Source: Rhodocyclales bacterium (lineage in GTDB: Bacteria > Pseudomonadota > Gammaproteobacteria > Burkholderiales > Rhodocyclaceae). Taken from it: a stretch of DNA of 64,000 bases. Below the pieces are notes generated by a model. The model searched no databases and had not been told where the DNA came from. It was given only the letters and a program-made list of their open reading frames with translations. The translations under genes were made by a program, and so were the position numbers. The stretch spans positions 1 to 64,000 of the forward strand of contig JACOUN010000101.1 of assembly GCA_016177805.1 (NCBI GenBank), written 5' to 3'. This document shows positions 16,504 through 25,172 of the stretch, piece after piece (position 1 is the stretch's first letter; each line of letters opens with the position of its first letter).

Positions 16504-19302
16504 TTACGCGGCCAGGCGCTCGGTGAGTTGAAGGACCTCGTTGATTTCCGCCGGACTGAATACGCCGCGAATGCCTTGCGGATGGATAACGGTGAACGGC
16601 GCGTTGATGAGATCTTTCTTCTCGACCTTTTCGCGCTCGATGATGAAGTCCCGCAGCAGATTGAGGAATTCAAGCTGGCGGCTGGTAAGCGTGGTGTGGG
16701 CGCGGATGAATTGCTCGAAGGCGGCACCGACTTCGTCGGGGAAACTCTGCAGCGTCTCGATACCAAGGATGTGACGGATGAACTGGATGAAGTGCGCCTT
16801 GCGGTTCTTGTAGACCTGGCGCAGCAGCGCTTCGGTGATGTGGGGATGCTCGTCGTGCAGGTGCTCGGCAAGAGCATTGGCCTCTTCGGCGCTGATCGCC
16901 TCGCCGGCCTTGATCCTCTGCAGCACCGGGTTGTGTTCGGTCAGTTCGGCGATCAGGGCCTCGACCATCTCGCGGTAGCGAGTGATGCTCACCGCTTCGT
17001 GCTGCGGCCCGAACTCGACCATCTCCTTACGGTGCAGTTCGTCGGCGAGGTCGAGATGGACCGGGCCGGTGCCGCCCGTGGCTTCGCGAAACTTCATCAA
17101 CGGGCCGAGCCGGGCTACCAAGTCGTCGAATTGGTCTTCACCTGCCGCGGCCCAGTAGTGGTTGGTCTGTGCGGCGCGGATCAGCACCTCCTCCTGCTTG
17201 ACGAAGGGCACCGCCAGCGGCAACTCGCTAATCCGCTCAATGATGCCGTCCTTGAGCGTTTCGGCCCGTTCTTTCTCGTGGCTCAGCACCGCCAGCGAAT
17301 AGTCGAGCAGGTCACGCTCGAAGCGCATGGATTTGAAGTCGACCTCGGAGACGGTGCGGAACAGTGGCTTGATTTCGGTACGCAGGAAATCCAGCTTCTG
17401 CGGGGTGAGGCTGATCCAGTAGTTCTCGTCCTCCAAGCGAACCAGCACGGGAGCGGCTTCCTTGATGACAACGGATGCGCCGGGCAGCGCGGCGATCTGC
17501 TGGCGCAGCTTGCCAATTTCGCGTTCGGCGGTGTCGGTATGGCCGCCGGCGATGGCTTTGTCGATCTTGTCGAGGCGCAGGCCCACGAGCCTGACCGGGA
17601 GCGGTAGCTGGGCCTTGAGCTCCTTGCCCTTGGGCTGCAGCTTGAAGTATTCGAAGTTGTCCCAGCAATCGAGGATGAGAAACACGTTCTTTTCGGTGCA
17701 CCAGGGCTTGGGCTTACTGATTTCGAGCAGGCGCGTGCCGCGCCCGATCATCTGCCAAAACTTGGTGTAGGAATACACCGGCTTGGCGAAGACCAGGTTG
17801 ACGATCTCGCGCACGTCGATGCCGGTGTCGAGCATGTCCACGCTGATGGCGATGCGCGGCATGTCGTTGTTTGTGAATTGGTCGAGCAGGCCGCCCTTGC
17901 CATACACACGCGGGTCGTCCGACACCAGCACCTTGGCTAGCTCCCCGTAGTACTGCGGGAAGAGCTTGTCGAAAATCTCTTCGATGCGGCGGGCGTGGGC
18001 CTTGGTGGAACAGAAGAAAATGGTCTTGCCAGGCAGCACGCCGCTGCCGTCCTTGATGCACTCCTCCATGAACTCCCGGACGATCAGGGTGTTGGTACCG
18101 GCGTTGATGACCTGCTTTTCGAGCTGAGTGCCTTCGAAATTGATCTCTTCGACGTCCTTGCCTTGCAAGATGAGCTTCTTCTGATCTTCCAGCGAGATGG
18201 TGCGCTTGCTGATGCCCTCCATCTGGAACCGGGTCTGGATCTTCATGACCTGGAAGTTGCACAGGTAGGGCGGCTCCCGGTTGACCGCTTCTTCGAATGT
18301 GTAGGCGAAGGTGGGGAGACCGTCTTCGCAGTGAAAGAGCTGGAAGGTGTTGTGGTCGATGACGTCTGTGGGGGTCGCGGTCAGCCCGAGGGTGATGGTC
18401 TTGAAATAATCAAGGACTTCGCCATAGGTGTTGTAGATGGAGCGGTGGCTTTCATCGACGACGATGAAATCAAAAAAGTGTGGTGAGAGGTGCTGCACAT
18501 CGTCGCGAACGACGTTGAGCATCGTTGGATAGGTGGCGACGTAAATTCGGCGGTCCTTGGCGACGAGCTTTTCGCCCGCATTCGGCCAGCGTGGCTCGTT
18601 CGGCAGGTGTTCCTTAAACGCGGCCAAGGCCTGCTCGCGCAACGCAATGCGATCCACCAGGAACAGCACTTTTTCGGCGTGGCCAGCGCGCATCAGCGCA
18701 TCGACCATGGCTATACAGGTGCGCGTCTTGCCAGTGCCCGTTGCCATGACCAGCAGGAAGTTGCGCTTCTTCCGTTCAATGCCTTCGAGCACGGCGCGTA
18801 TGGCGCGGATCTGGTAGTCGCGCCCGGCAATCGATGTGTTGATGAATTCCTGTGTCAGTGGTTTGCGATTGCGGCGAATGTAGGCAAGACGCTCCAGGTC
18901 GTCGCGCGTGGGGAAGCCGACGACTTTACGAGGCGGCGCGTTGTCTAGGTCCCAGAAATACGTCTCGAGACCGTTGGTGTAGAAACAAAACGGCAGTTCG
19001 CCACCGAGTTGCTTCTGGATGTTGTGGCAGTACTGTTTAGCTTGTTCGCGGCCGATAGCCGCGTCGCGGCTAGTCTTCTTTGCCTCGATCACCGCCAGTG
19101 GCTTGCCATCCTTTCCGAGTAGGACATAGTCGCTGAACTGGTGGCCGTCGTAAGGCGTGCGCGGCTCAGCCACGCCTTGGGGCAAGCCGACGAGAATGTC
19201 GAACTCTTCGACCACCTGCGTGGGGTCTTTGACGTTCCATCCGGACAGAGCAAGTTGCTGATCAATCAGCTCCAACCGCGTTTGTGCTTCGGTTTTCGTC
19301 AT
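16504..19302 (-). CDS. hsdR: Type I restriction endonuclease/helicase subunit HsdR
   Basis: The motor and nuclease of the type I enzyme, 932 residues. I place the start at 19302 (MTKTEAQTRLELIDQQ). The frame stays open upstream to 20154, but that stretch is non-homologous and partly overlaps a decayed Fic gene. The N-terminal PD-(D/E)XK nuclease has D58 (FSDYVLL) and E73-A-K75 (VIEAKK). The SF2 helicase follows with Walker A MATGTGKT (186-193), DESH at 283-286, LGLTATP, and motif VI in QMIGRGTRL. The C-terminal part resembles EcoEI-type HsdR. It is the first gene of the block; the order is hsdR, dinD, hsdM, hsdS, ATPase, HNH. Confidence 0.95.
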   Translation of the reverse strand: MTKTEAQTRLELIDQQLALSGWNVKDPTQVVEEFDILVGLPQGVAEPRTPYDGHQFSDYVLLGKDGKPLAVIEAKKTSRDAAIGREQAKQYCHNIQKQLGGELPFCFYTNGLETYFWDLDNAPPRKVVGFPTRDDLERLAYIRRNRKPLTQEFINTSIAGRDYQIRAIRAVLEGIERKKRNFLLVMATGTGKTRTCIAMVDALMRAGHAEKVLFLVDRIALREQALAAFKEHLPNEPRWPNAGEKLVAKDRRIYVATYPTMLNVVRDDVQHLSPHFFDFIVVDESHRSIYNTYGEVLDYFKTITLGLTATPTDVIDHNTFQLFHCEDGLPTFAYTFEEAVNREPPYLCNFQVMKIQTRFQMEGISKRTISLEDQKKLILQGKDVEEINFEGTQLEKQVINAGTNTLIVREFMEECIKDGSGVLPGKTIFFCSTKAHARRIEEIFDKLFPQYYGELAKVLVSDDPRVYGKGGLLDQFTNNDMPRIAISVDMLDTGIDVREIVNLVFAKPVYSYTKFWQMIGRGTRLLEISKPKPWCTEKNVFLILDCWDNFEYFKLQPKGKELKAQLPLPVRLVGLRLDKIDKAIAGGHTDTAEREIGKLRQQIAALPGASVVIKEAAPVLVRLEDENYWISLTPQKLDFLRTEIKPLFRTVSEVDFKSMRFERDLLDYSLAVLSHEKERAETLKDGIIERISELPLAVPFVKQEEVLIRAAQTNHYWAAAGEDQFDDLVARLGPLMKFREATGGTGPVHLDLADELHRKEMVEFGPQHEAVSITRYREMVEALIAELTEHNPVLQRIKAGEAISAEEANALAEHLHDEHPHITEALLRQVYKNRKAHFIQFIRHILGIETLQSFPDEVGAAFEQFIRAHTTLTSRQLEFLNLLRDFIIEREKVEKKDLINAPFTVIHPQGIRGVFSPAEINEVLQLTERLAA

Positions 19303-19316
19303 AGACTGCGATCTAT
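19301..19316. promoter_or_regulatory. Small inverted repeat at the hsdR start
   Basis: ATAGA-CTGCGA-TCTAT, 5-bp arms with a 6-nt spacer, begins within the hsdR start codon and extends upstream. It could be an operator or may be chance; no regulator is encoded beside it. Confidence 0.2.
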
Positions 19317-19319
19317 TTG

Positions 19320-19633
19320 AAACGCTGCAAGGTGCTAGTTCTTGGAATTGGCGGCGAGACCGACGAAACGGAATGGTAATCGAACACCCCCGGATTCCGA
19401 AGGCATCGCAAGGGTGTTTTTCGGTTGAATTCGCACTGGAGACCAGCCGTCCGACGACGTTGAGCGCTTTGCGGCGGCTGTCCACTGCACTGCCGCCGCT
19501 CGATTGGCGTGAGTTGGGCGGCCGATTTGACCGACATGCGGCCGTTTCTTTACACCTCTTTCCATATGACCAGCGCGCACCCTCTCCGTTACGACTCTTC
19601 ACCGACCACCCCGTCCCTTGCCGTTGCAGCGCC
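19320..19633. other. Region upstream of hsdR, no gene recognised
   Basis: About 300 bp between the hsdR start and the remnant of the Fic gene. Frames are open on the minus strand but their translations match nothing I recognise. It presumably contains the promoter of the restriction operon and relics of earlier insertions. Confidence 0.4.
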
Positions 19634-20078
19634 TGCCACGCCTGATACTCGGCGAACCGCAACCGGTAGCGGGTGACGTTGCCCTCGTGTAAGTGGTGCA
19701 GGTCTTCCTGGGCCAGTTCGACGACGCGAACCCGGTCTTCCGCCGGGACCAGCGGCTGCGCCAGTTTCCTCACGGCGGCTTCGAGCGGCGCCAGCCGACC
19801 GCGCACGACCTCTCCCACGATCGCAATGAGCGCCTCGCGATAGCGCTGGCGCACGGGGTCGAGGTCGGCGGTGGTTGGATGGCCATGTAGCGCTGACAGG
19901 AGCGCTCGTAGGCCCAGACAAACACGTCGCGCAGCAATTCCACCGCTTTCAGCTCGTACACGCCCAGGGTGCCTTCCAAGTAGGCGGACTCGGGCACATC
20001 GATGAAAGAGGGGAGGCAGAGGTTCTGGCAGATGAGCGGGATGTTGTCGCGCATTGTCAGTTTGCATGCCATATACAC
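19634..20078 (-). pseudogene. Fic/DOC-family protein, truncated and frameshifted remnant
   Basis: The C-terminal part of a Fic-family AMP-transferase-type protein in two frames. The first frame reads CKLTMRDNIPLICQNLCLPS, then FIDVPESAYLEGTLGVYELK and VELLRDVFVWAYERSCQRYM (about 20066 down to 19890). The second frame continues DPVRQRYREALIAIVGEVVR, then LVPAEDRVRVVELAQEDLHH and RLRFAEYQAWQAL (down to about 19640). The shift lies near 19870-19890. The catalytic HPFxxGNGR motif and everything before it are absent. Identification is from memory of Fic-protein C-termini. The gene is clearly non-functional. Confidence 0.75.
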
Positions 20079-20204
20079 GCCAATCTTTTGGCGCGATTGG
20101 CACGATTCGCGCCAAACCCCAATCGCGGCCTACCGAAGCCCTCGATGATGCCAATACCGAAGCAGGTAGTCAGCGCATTGCCGTCGATGAAGAACACGGG
20201 CTTT

Positions 20205-20407
20205 TCAAACATCCCAGATCCGCGCTTCGCGGGCAATGCCGGCGGCGCGTGCTGCAGTGCAGAAGTTGCGGTCGAAGGTGTGCATGACGGCAGTGCCGCA
20301 GGCGGCAAGGTGCAGCGCGTCGGCGATCAGTTGGCGCAGACGGCCACTTGCTCGGGGTGATCGGCGACCAGGGCGTGCACCAGCACGTTGGCGTCCAGCG
20401 CGATCAT
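20205..20407 (-). pseudogene. VapC-type PIN toxin with internal deletion
   Basis: The frame opens with a perfect PIN start, MIALDANVLVHALVADHPEQ, then stops after 28 codons. Immediately downstream, in another frame, the C-terminal end of a PIN domain continues: IADALHLAACGTAVMHTFDR and AARAAGIAREARIWDV. The middle of the domain, including further acidic residues, is missing, so the gene has lost roughly half its length and its frame. Its start overlaps the stop of the intact AbrB-type antitoxin gene as ATGA, the normal vapBC layout. The toxin is dead while the antitoxin gene looks intact. Confidence 0.8.
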
Positions 20408-20667
20408 CGCTCCTGGCCGCCTTCTTTGCTGTAATCCACCGGCTTGCACAGTTCTTCGATGGGCAGGGGCGACCCGTCGTGTTTGAACAGTCCGATCAGG
20501 TCGGCCAGCTTGCGCCCGGTTTTCTTCGGCACGGCCCGCAGCGTGACGCCGGAAGCGCTGGAAACCAGTGAGAGTTGCGTTCCGGCATCCCAGTGCAGTT
20601 CGTCCCGGATTTCCTTCGGGATCACGATCTGGCCCTTGCTGGATAGCGTGATGGTCGCGGTAGCCAT
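20404..20667 (-). CDS. AbrB/SpoVT-type antitoxin (VapB-like)
   Basis: An 87-residue DNA-binding antitoxin. The swapped-hairpin AbrB domain is at residues 1-48: TITLSSKGQIVIPKEIRDEL followed by AGTQLSLVSSASGVTLRAV. The C-terminal tail (KLADLIGLFKHDGSPLPIEELCK) is the usual toxin-neutralising arm. It is coupled by a 4-bp overlap to a broken VapC gene. It may persist as an orphan regulator or as an antidote to a related toxin elsewhere. Confidence 0.88.
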   Translation of the reverse strand: MATATITLSSKGQIVIPKEIRDELHWDAGTQLSLVSSASGVTLRAVPKKTGRKLADLIGLFKHDGSPLPIEELCKPVDYSKEGGQER

Positions 20668-20816
20668 GTTGGTCTCGGCAAGTAAGGCTATAAGTAAGAC
20701 CGACTATGGGTGGGCGATTACCCGATGGCAAGCCGGGCTCGCTGCTTGACCGGCCCGATTCCCGCGACCACTACCCTATTGATCGCGCGGCCATGTGGGC
20801 CGACATTGCGGCAAAC

Positions 20817-22448
20817 TCAGACAGGCTTGTTGCAGCGTGCCGACCAGACGCTGTCGGCGGGGCCGTTCAACACCCGTTGCCTTGTTGCCCGCGCCATCCA
20901 GGCAAAGGCAAGCCCTCCTGCCAGGGCCGTTGCATCCACCCCCAGAGCTGCGGCGCTGCCATGGGCCCACATGCCCAGGGACGGCAGTAACCAAGCCAAC
21001 AGGCTGGTGGCGGGGATGGCGATCGTGAAGGCTGCGGCCAACCTGAGGAGGTGTACCGCGGCCCGCGCCGCACCGACGCGGAAGGCCCAGGCCAGAGCGC
21101 CGAAGAACACGGCGTAATAGACGATCCAGTGCCAGGCGTCGACATCCTCTACGCAGCCGTGCAACCACTTGGCGGCGACGATGGTGAGCGAGATGCCGCA
21201 GACGGCGCCGAGACAGACGCCGACGGTGCCAGCGGCCATCCAGCGCACATCGCGACGTTGCTCGGGCGGCGCACCGCTGGCATCGCAATTGCGGGCCGCT
21301 TTCTTCCGGCGGGTTTCCACCCACAGCAGGTTGCCACCGTAGAACAGCCAGGCGCCAGCCAAACCAAGCAGGAAGTAGATCCACTGCACCAGGGCGCCTC
21401 CGTAGGTTCCGAAGTGCAGGGCGAAGAAGCTGCCGAGGGTGGCGTTCGGCAGGTTTTGTCGGCCCGGCAGGAAGTCGGCGTTCATGACCCTGCCGCCATA
21501 GGGATCGACGGCGACGAAACCGCCCATGAATCGCGGTGAATGCGCCGAGGGATCGTGACCCCAGACGCGCACCGCGGCGCGCGGCCCCGTGACGTTCAGG
21601 TATTGCAGGGCCGTCGGTTCGAAGCTCGGCGAGAGTGCCCGCACGCCGGCCAGCAGTTCGGCCGGCGGGCGCATCGACGCCGGATCGCGCGGTGGTTCGG
21701 CGCCCGGCGGTCCGCCACGGGCGAAGGCGGTGGCCCACTTGCCGTCATGGATGAGCTTGTCCTGGATGTAATAGAAGCCGTCGTGATAGGCAAAGACCAC
21801 GGCCGTCAGTGCCATGACGACATGGAAGGGCAGGCTGACGATGCCGACCACGTTGTGGGCATCCAGCCACATGCGCTTGAGGTTGCGGCCCACGCGCAGG
21901 GCGAAGAAATCCTTGACCAGCGAGGGCAGCAGCACGATCACGCCGGAAACCAGCGCCACGGCGTAGAGGGCGGCAACGATGCCCATGATCCAGCGATTGA
22001 GGTCGCTATCGACGGGCAGGCCGACGACGCGATGCAGCACGTCGATGAACCCGGCGAGTGATGACGGGTGGGTTTCCGCGATCTTCGCCGCGCCATCCTC
22101 CAGGGTGGCGACATAGTGGCGAGCGGAGGCATGGTCGTGGTCGTCGGCGCCCTCCCCATGCAATTCCCAGGCGAGTCCGGCCGGCAGGTGCTCGGCGGGT
22201 TTCAGGTGGAGCCGGAAATCCTTGGCTGTCGCCGGATGGTCTTGCAGGGTGCGTGCGATCAGAGCCGGCGCCTCGTTCAGGGGCAGGGCCGTGCCATGGA
22301 TGGCGCTGGGCGGGGCCGCCCAGCGCGCCAGCGGTTCCTTGAAGAGGGTGATGGCGCCGGCGTAGAAGGCGATGAACAGTGCCATGCCGGCGACGATGCC
22401 GGTCCAGGTGTGGACGGCCTTGTAGATGCGGATGAATTCGGAACGCAT
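20817..22448 (-). CDS. PepSY-associated TM protein (iron-regulated membrane protein, PiuB-like)
   Basis: A 543-residue inner-membrane protein of the PepSY_TM family. The first helix is VHTWTGIVAGMALFIAFYAG. Periplasmic PepSY-like segments follow, then helices around IMGIVAALYAVALVSGVIVL, VVGIVSLPFHVVMALTAVVF, QWIYFLLGLAGAWLFYGG and a C-terminal set (WIVYYAVFFGALAWAF and IPATSLLAWLLPSLG). Such proteins sit in siderophore operons and are thought to reduce or release ferric-siderophore iron at the inner membrane. The gene follows the DUF3649-like gene by 4 bp in an operon that starts with a TonB-dependent receptor. Confidence 0.88.
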   Translation of the reverse strand: MRSEFIRIYKAVHTWTGIVAGMALFIAFYAGAITLFKEPLARWAAPPSAIHGTALPLNEAPALIARTLQDHPATAKDFRLHLKPAEHLPAGLAWELHGEGADDHDHASARHYVATLEDGAAKIAETHPSSLAGFIDVLHRVVGLPVDSDLNRWIMGIVAALYAVALVSGVIVLLPSLVKDFFALRVGRNLKRMWLDAHNVVGIVSLPFHVVMALTAVVFAYHDGFYYIQDKLIHDGKWATAFARGGPPGAEPPRDPASMRPPAELLAGVRALSPSFEPTALQYLNVTGPRAAVRVWGHDPSAHSPRFMGGFVAVDPYGGRVMNADFLPGRQNLPNATLGSFFALHFGTYGGALVQWIYFLLGLAGAWLFYGGNLLWVETRRKKAARNCDASGAPPEQRRDVRWMAAGTVGVCLGAVCGISLTIVAAKWLHGCVEDVDAWHWIVYYAVFFGALAWAFRVGAARAAVHLLRLAAAFTIAIPATSLLAWLLPSLGMWAHGSAAALGVDATALAGGLAFAWMARATRQRVLNGPADSVWSARCNKPV

Positions 22449-22452
22449 GGCT

Positions 22453-22743
22453 TCAGCCCGAGCGGGTGGCCAGCAAGGCCCCGAACACGAGCAGGTTGGC
22501 GCCGCCCAGCCAGGCCCAGGCGCGCCTGCCGCTGCGGAAGAAATAGACGCCCGACAGCACCCCCATCCAGACCGGCGCCGTCAGCCACATGGCAAGCTGG
22601 CCGCGAACGGCGATGGGCATGCTGCCCGCCAGCCAGTTGAACAGGCCGGCGCAGCCGATGGCCAGGGTCAAGCCGAGCAGCGCGCCGGCCAGGGTCTTGG
22701 AAAACCAGTCGGGCGACATGGTGTTGGGTTTTGCGGCACTCAT
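22453..22743 (-). CDS. Small membrane protein of siderophore operon (DUF3649-like)
   Basis: A 96-residue protein with three predicted membrane helices (TLAGALLGLTLAIGCAGLFN; LAMWLTAPVWMGVLSGVYFF; WAWLGGANLLVFGALLA). The start at 22743 has GGAGG 6 bp upstream and overlaps the preceding gene as ATGA. Position and size match the DUF3649 proteins found between a TonB receptor and a PepSY_TM protein in iron operons. The family name is from context and general resemblance, with no diagnostic motif. Confidence 0.7.
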   Translation of the reverse strand: MSAAKPNTMSPDWFSKTLAGALLGLTLAIGCAGLFNWLAGSMPIAVRGQLAMWLTAPVWMGVLSGVYFFRSGRRAWAWLGGANLLVFGALLATRSG

Positions 22744-23018
22744 GGGTTTCCTCCACGGCGTGCCGCCCGCAGAGCCCCCAGATAGGGGAAGAGCACGAAG
22801 AGCAGCATCAGCCAATGCACGAACACGAAGCTTCCCGCTACTGGCCGCAAGACTTGCAACAACACGATCAAGCCGGCGGCAAGCAGCAACGCACCCGCCG
22901 CGCGGGCGGGCCGTGCCGGCCATGGCGCGGCACGCCAACGCTGGTTCGGCGAGGCCAGGTAGATACCGGCACAGCCGGCGGCGGCCAGCAGCAGGCCGAG
23001 TGCGACGATCCCGTCCAA
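22740..23018 (-). CDS. Small membrane protein of siderophore operon (DUF3325-like)
   Basis: A 92-residue protein with three hydrophobic helices (IVALGLLLAAAGCAGIYLA; AAGALLLAAGLIVLLQVL; FVHWLMLLFVLFPYLGAL). The start is a TTG at 23018 preceded by GGAGG at a 9-nt spacing; no ATG is available in frame. It lies 15 bp after the receptor stop and overlaps the next gene by 4 bp. Size, topology and position fit DUF3325, a family found in iron-uptake operons. Function is unknown, possibly assisting the PepSY protein. Confidence 0.68.
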   Translation of the reverse strand: MDGIVALGLLLAAAGCAGIYLASPNQRWRAAPWPARPARAAGALLLAAGLIVLLQVLRPVAGSFVFVHWLMLLFVLFPYLGALRAARRGGNP

Positions 23019-23033
23019 CCTGGAAGCCCTCCG

Positions 23034-25130
23034 TCAGAACCGGTAGTCCAACTGCACGCCCACGGTGCGCGGGGCAAGCACGTCCTGGGTGGTGGTGCCC
23101 TGGAAGTAGGCGTTGACCGCGTACTCGTCGAACACGTTGTTCACGTAGGCCCGCACCGAGGTCTGCTTGTCGATGGCGTAGCTGGCGCTCACGTCCGCCA
23201 GGGTGTAGCCACCCGCACGGGCTTTCTGCCCGGCAATCCCGCCAGCGGCGTTCGAGATATCCACGTAGTAGGCCGCCACGTACTTGACGTTGGCGCCGAG
23301 CGTGAGAGCCGGCGTCAGCTTGTGCGACACCCCGGCACCGAAGGTGCGCGGCGCCGCATACGGCAGCTTGTTGCCCTCGTAGGCCGTATTGGCCGCGAAG
23401 GCTTCGATCTTGCTGGTCTGCAGGCTGGCATTGGCATAGACGTGGGTGGCGCTGCCCAGATCGGTGCCCACCTCGAACTCGATGCCACGGATATTGGCCT
23501 CGTCGATGTTGGAAATCATCGTGCCGTTCTTGGCCTGGTAGTCCCTGAAGGCGTTGTTGAACAGGTACACCGACCAGCTACCCTTGCCGTCGTTGAAGCT
23601 TTGCTTCACGCTGGCCTCGAAGGCCGTGACGTACTCGGCCTCGTAGCTGGAGATTTTGCCGTTGTTCGTGTCCATGCTGATGCCCGCCGGGTTGTAACCC
23701 TTGCGCACATCCAGGCCGAACACCGTCCGCGCGTCGAGCTTGTAGCGGACCGCGAGGCGGGGCAGCACATAGGTCTTGCTGGCGTCCCGCGTCTGGGTCA
23801 CGATGCCGTTGGTGATGGAGCGGTCCTGCGACTCGCGCTCGATGCGGCCGCCGGCGATCAGCGCCCAGCGGTCGCTCAGCGAATAGTCCACTTCACCGAA
23901 GAGCGAGGTGGCCGCCGTGTGCGTGTCGCCCGAGTAGCGGATCGCCCCGGCATAGGTCCGGGCGAGCACCGTCAGGTCATCCTTGAAGTGGGAAACCCCC
24001 ACCATGGACTTGACGCCCGAGGCCGGGGAGGCCAGGTTCAAGCGCGCTTCCACGCCCAGACCGTCCTGTTTCGAGTTCGAGTCGAAATAGTTCGCCATGT
24101 TGGTCGCGGCAGGCGCCGTCTGATTGTGCGTAAAACCCGCATCCAGTCGAGAGGCCGACAGCAGCACGTCCACCGACCGGTTGGCATCGAGCTGGTAGCT
24201 GGTATTCGAGATGATGGCGTTCATGCGGGTGTCGCCGATGCGGTGGTTCACCTCGTCCGTGGACGCGATGTAGTCGCCGTCATCGCCCACGTTCACCTGA
24301 TTCAGGTACGGCCCCTTTTGCGACTGGTACTGCAAGTCCAGCCGGCTGACCAGGTCCGGGTTGCTGGTGGGCGCCCACAGCAGCTTGGCCTTGATGTCGT
24401 TGCGCGCCACCCTGTCCGGATCCGACGAATAGTCCACTCCGGGGTTGGCGTTGTTATCCACGTAGTCGATGAAGTGATCGCCGCGCGTCACGTCGGCGCT
24501 CAGCCGGAAGGCCAGACTCTCGGACAGCGGGCCCGAGGCCACCACGGCGGCCTGGTTGAGCAACTTGCCATTGGCCTGCTGTAGCCCCAGACGGACAGCA
24601 CCCTCCCGCTTGAAGCTGGGGTCCCTGGTCTTGAGCACGATGGCCCCACCCACGGCCGAGCGACCCTGCATGGTCGATTGCGGGCCGCGCAACACCTCCA
24701 CCTGCTCCACGTCCCACAAGCCGTTGCTCAGCAGGTTGCCGCCGGTCCACACCTGGCTGACGCCGTCGATGATGGTAGCCGTGCGGGCGCGCGTGGCGCC
24801 CTTCCAGGCCAGCGAAGAAAAACCCGGCCCCGCCCCGTTGCTGCCGCGAATGTTGGCCACGCCGCCGAACTCGCCAATGGTCACATTGGGCACTTCGGCG
24901 ACCAGGTCCAGCGCCGTCTTTTTGTCTCTGGCGGCGACCTCTTCGGCCGTGAATACCGTGACGGCGGTCACCGAATCCTGCTCGCTGCGCCCCATCTTTT
25001 CACCGATGACCTGCACGATGGGCAGCGACGTGGGCGCCTCCTGCGCCTGCACGGGCGCGGCGACAGCCGTCAGCGCGGCGAGGACGATGACCGGCGGCTT
25101 GCGCCGACGGCGGGCAACGGGGTGTTTCAT
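23034..25130 (-). CDS. TonB-dependent siderophore receptor
   Basis: A 698-residue outer-membrane receptor. The start at 25130 gives a signal peptide ending AAPVQAQ. The plug domain covers about residues 40-170 (VTVFTAEEVAARDKKTALDL, VEVLRGPQSTMQGRSAVGGA). The remainder is a 22-strand barrel with regular aromatic girdles, ending GVQLDYRF with a terminal phenylalanine. It lacks an N-terminal STN signalling domain, so it should not signal to a sigma regulator. The divergent AraC gene is the likely activator, as with PchR and FptA. The substrate is probably a ferric siderophore, which cannot be named from sequence. Confidence 0.93.
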   Translation of the reverse strand: MKHPVARRRRKPPVIVLAALTAVAAPVQAQEAPTSLPIVQVIGEKMGRSEQDSVTAVTVFTAEEVAARDKKTALDLVAEVPNVTIGEFGGVANIRGSNGAGPGFSSLAWKGATRARTATIIDGVSQVWTGGNLLSNGLWDVEQVEVLRGPQSTMQGRSAVGGAIVLKTRDPSFKREGAVRLGLQQANGKLLNQAAVVASGPLSESLAFRLSADVTRGDHFIDYVDNNANPGVDYSSDPDRVARNDIKAKLLWAPTSNPDLVSRLDLQYQSQKGPYLNQVNVGDDGDYIASTDEVNHRIGDTRMNAIISNTSYQLDANRSVDVLLSASRLDAGFTHNQTAPAATNMANYFDSNSKQDGLGVEARLNLASPASGVKSMVGVSHFKDDLTVLARTYAGAIRYSGDTHTAATSLFGEVDYSLSDRWALIAGGRIERESQDRSITNGIVTQTRDASKTYVLPRLAVRYKLDARTVFGLDVRKGYNPAGISMDTNNGKISSYEAEYVTAFEASVKQSFNDGKGSWSVYLFNNAFRDYQAKNGTMISNIDEANIRGIEFEVGTDLGSATHVYANASLQTSKIEAFAANTAYEGNKLPYAAPRTFGAGVSHKLTPALTLGANVKYVAAYYVDISNAAGGIAGQKARAGGYTLADVSASYAIDKQTSVRAYVNNVFDEYAVNAYFQGTTTQDVLAPRTVGVQLDYRF

Positions 25131-25141
25131 GATCTCTCCAG

Positions 25142-25170
25142 TTGTAAATAGGAATAGTTTGCGTTTACAA
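25142..25170. promoter_or_regulatory. Candidate operator between TonB receptor and AraC genes
   Basis: A perfect 7-bp inverted repeat, TTGTAAA (25142-25148) and TTTACAA (25164-25170), with a 15-nt A+T-rich spacer. It occupies almost the whole of the short gap between the two divergent genes, so it could serve both promoters. It does not match a canonical Fur box well. Confidence 0.5.
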
Positions 25171-25172
25171 AA

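Noticed and set aside
19303-20154. In-frame N-terminal extension of HsdR by 284 residues
   Set aside because: The sequence before MTKTEAQTRL does not resemble HsdR, and part of it matches a frame of a decayed Fic gene. A normal HsdR start is present at 19302.
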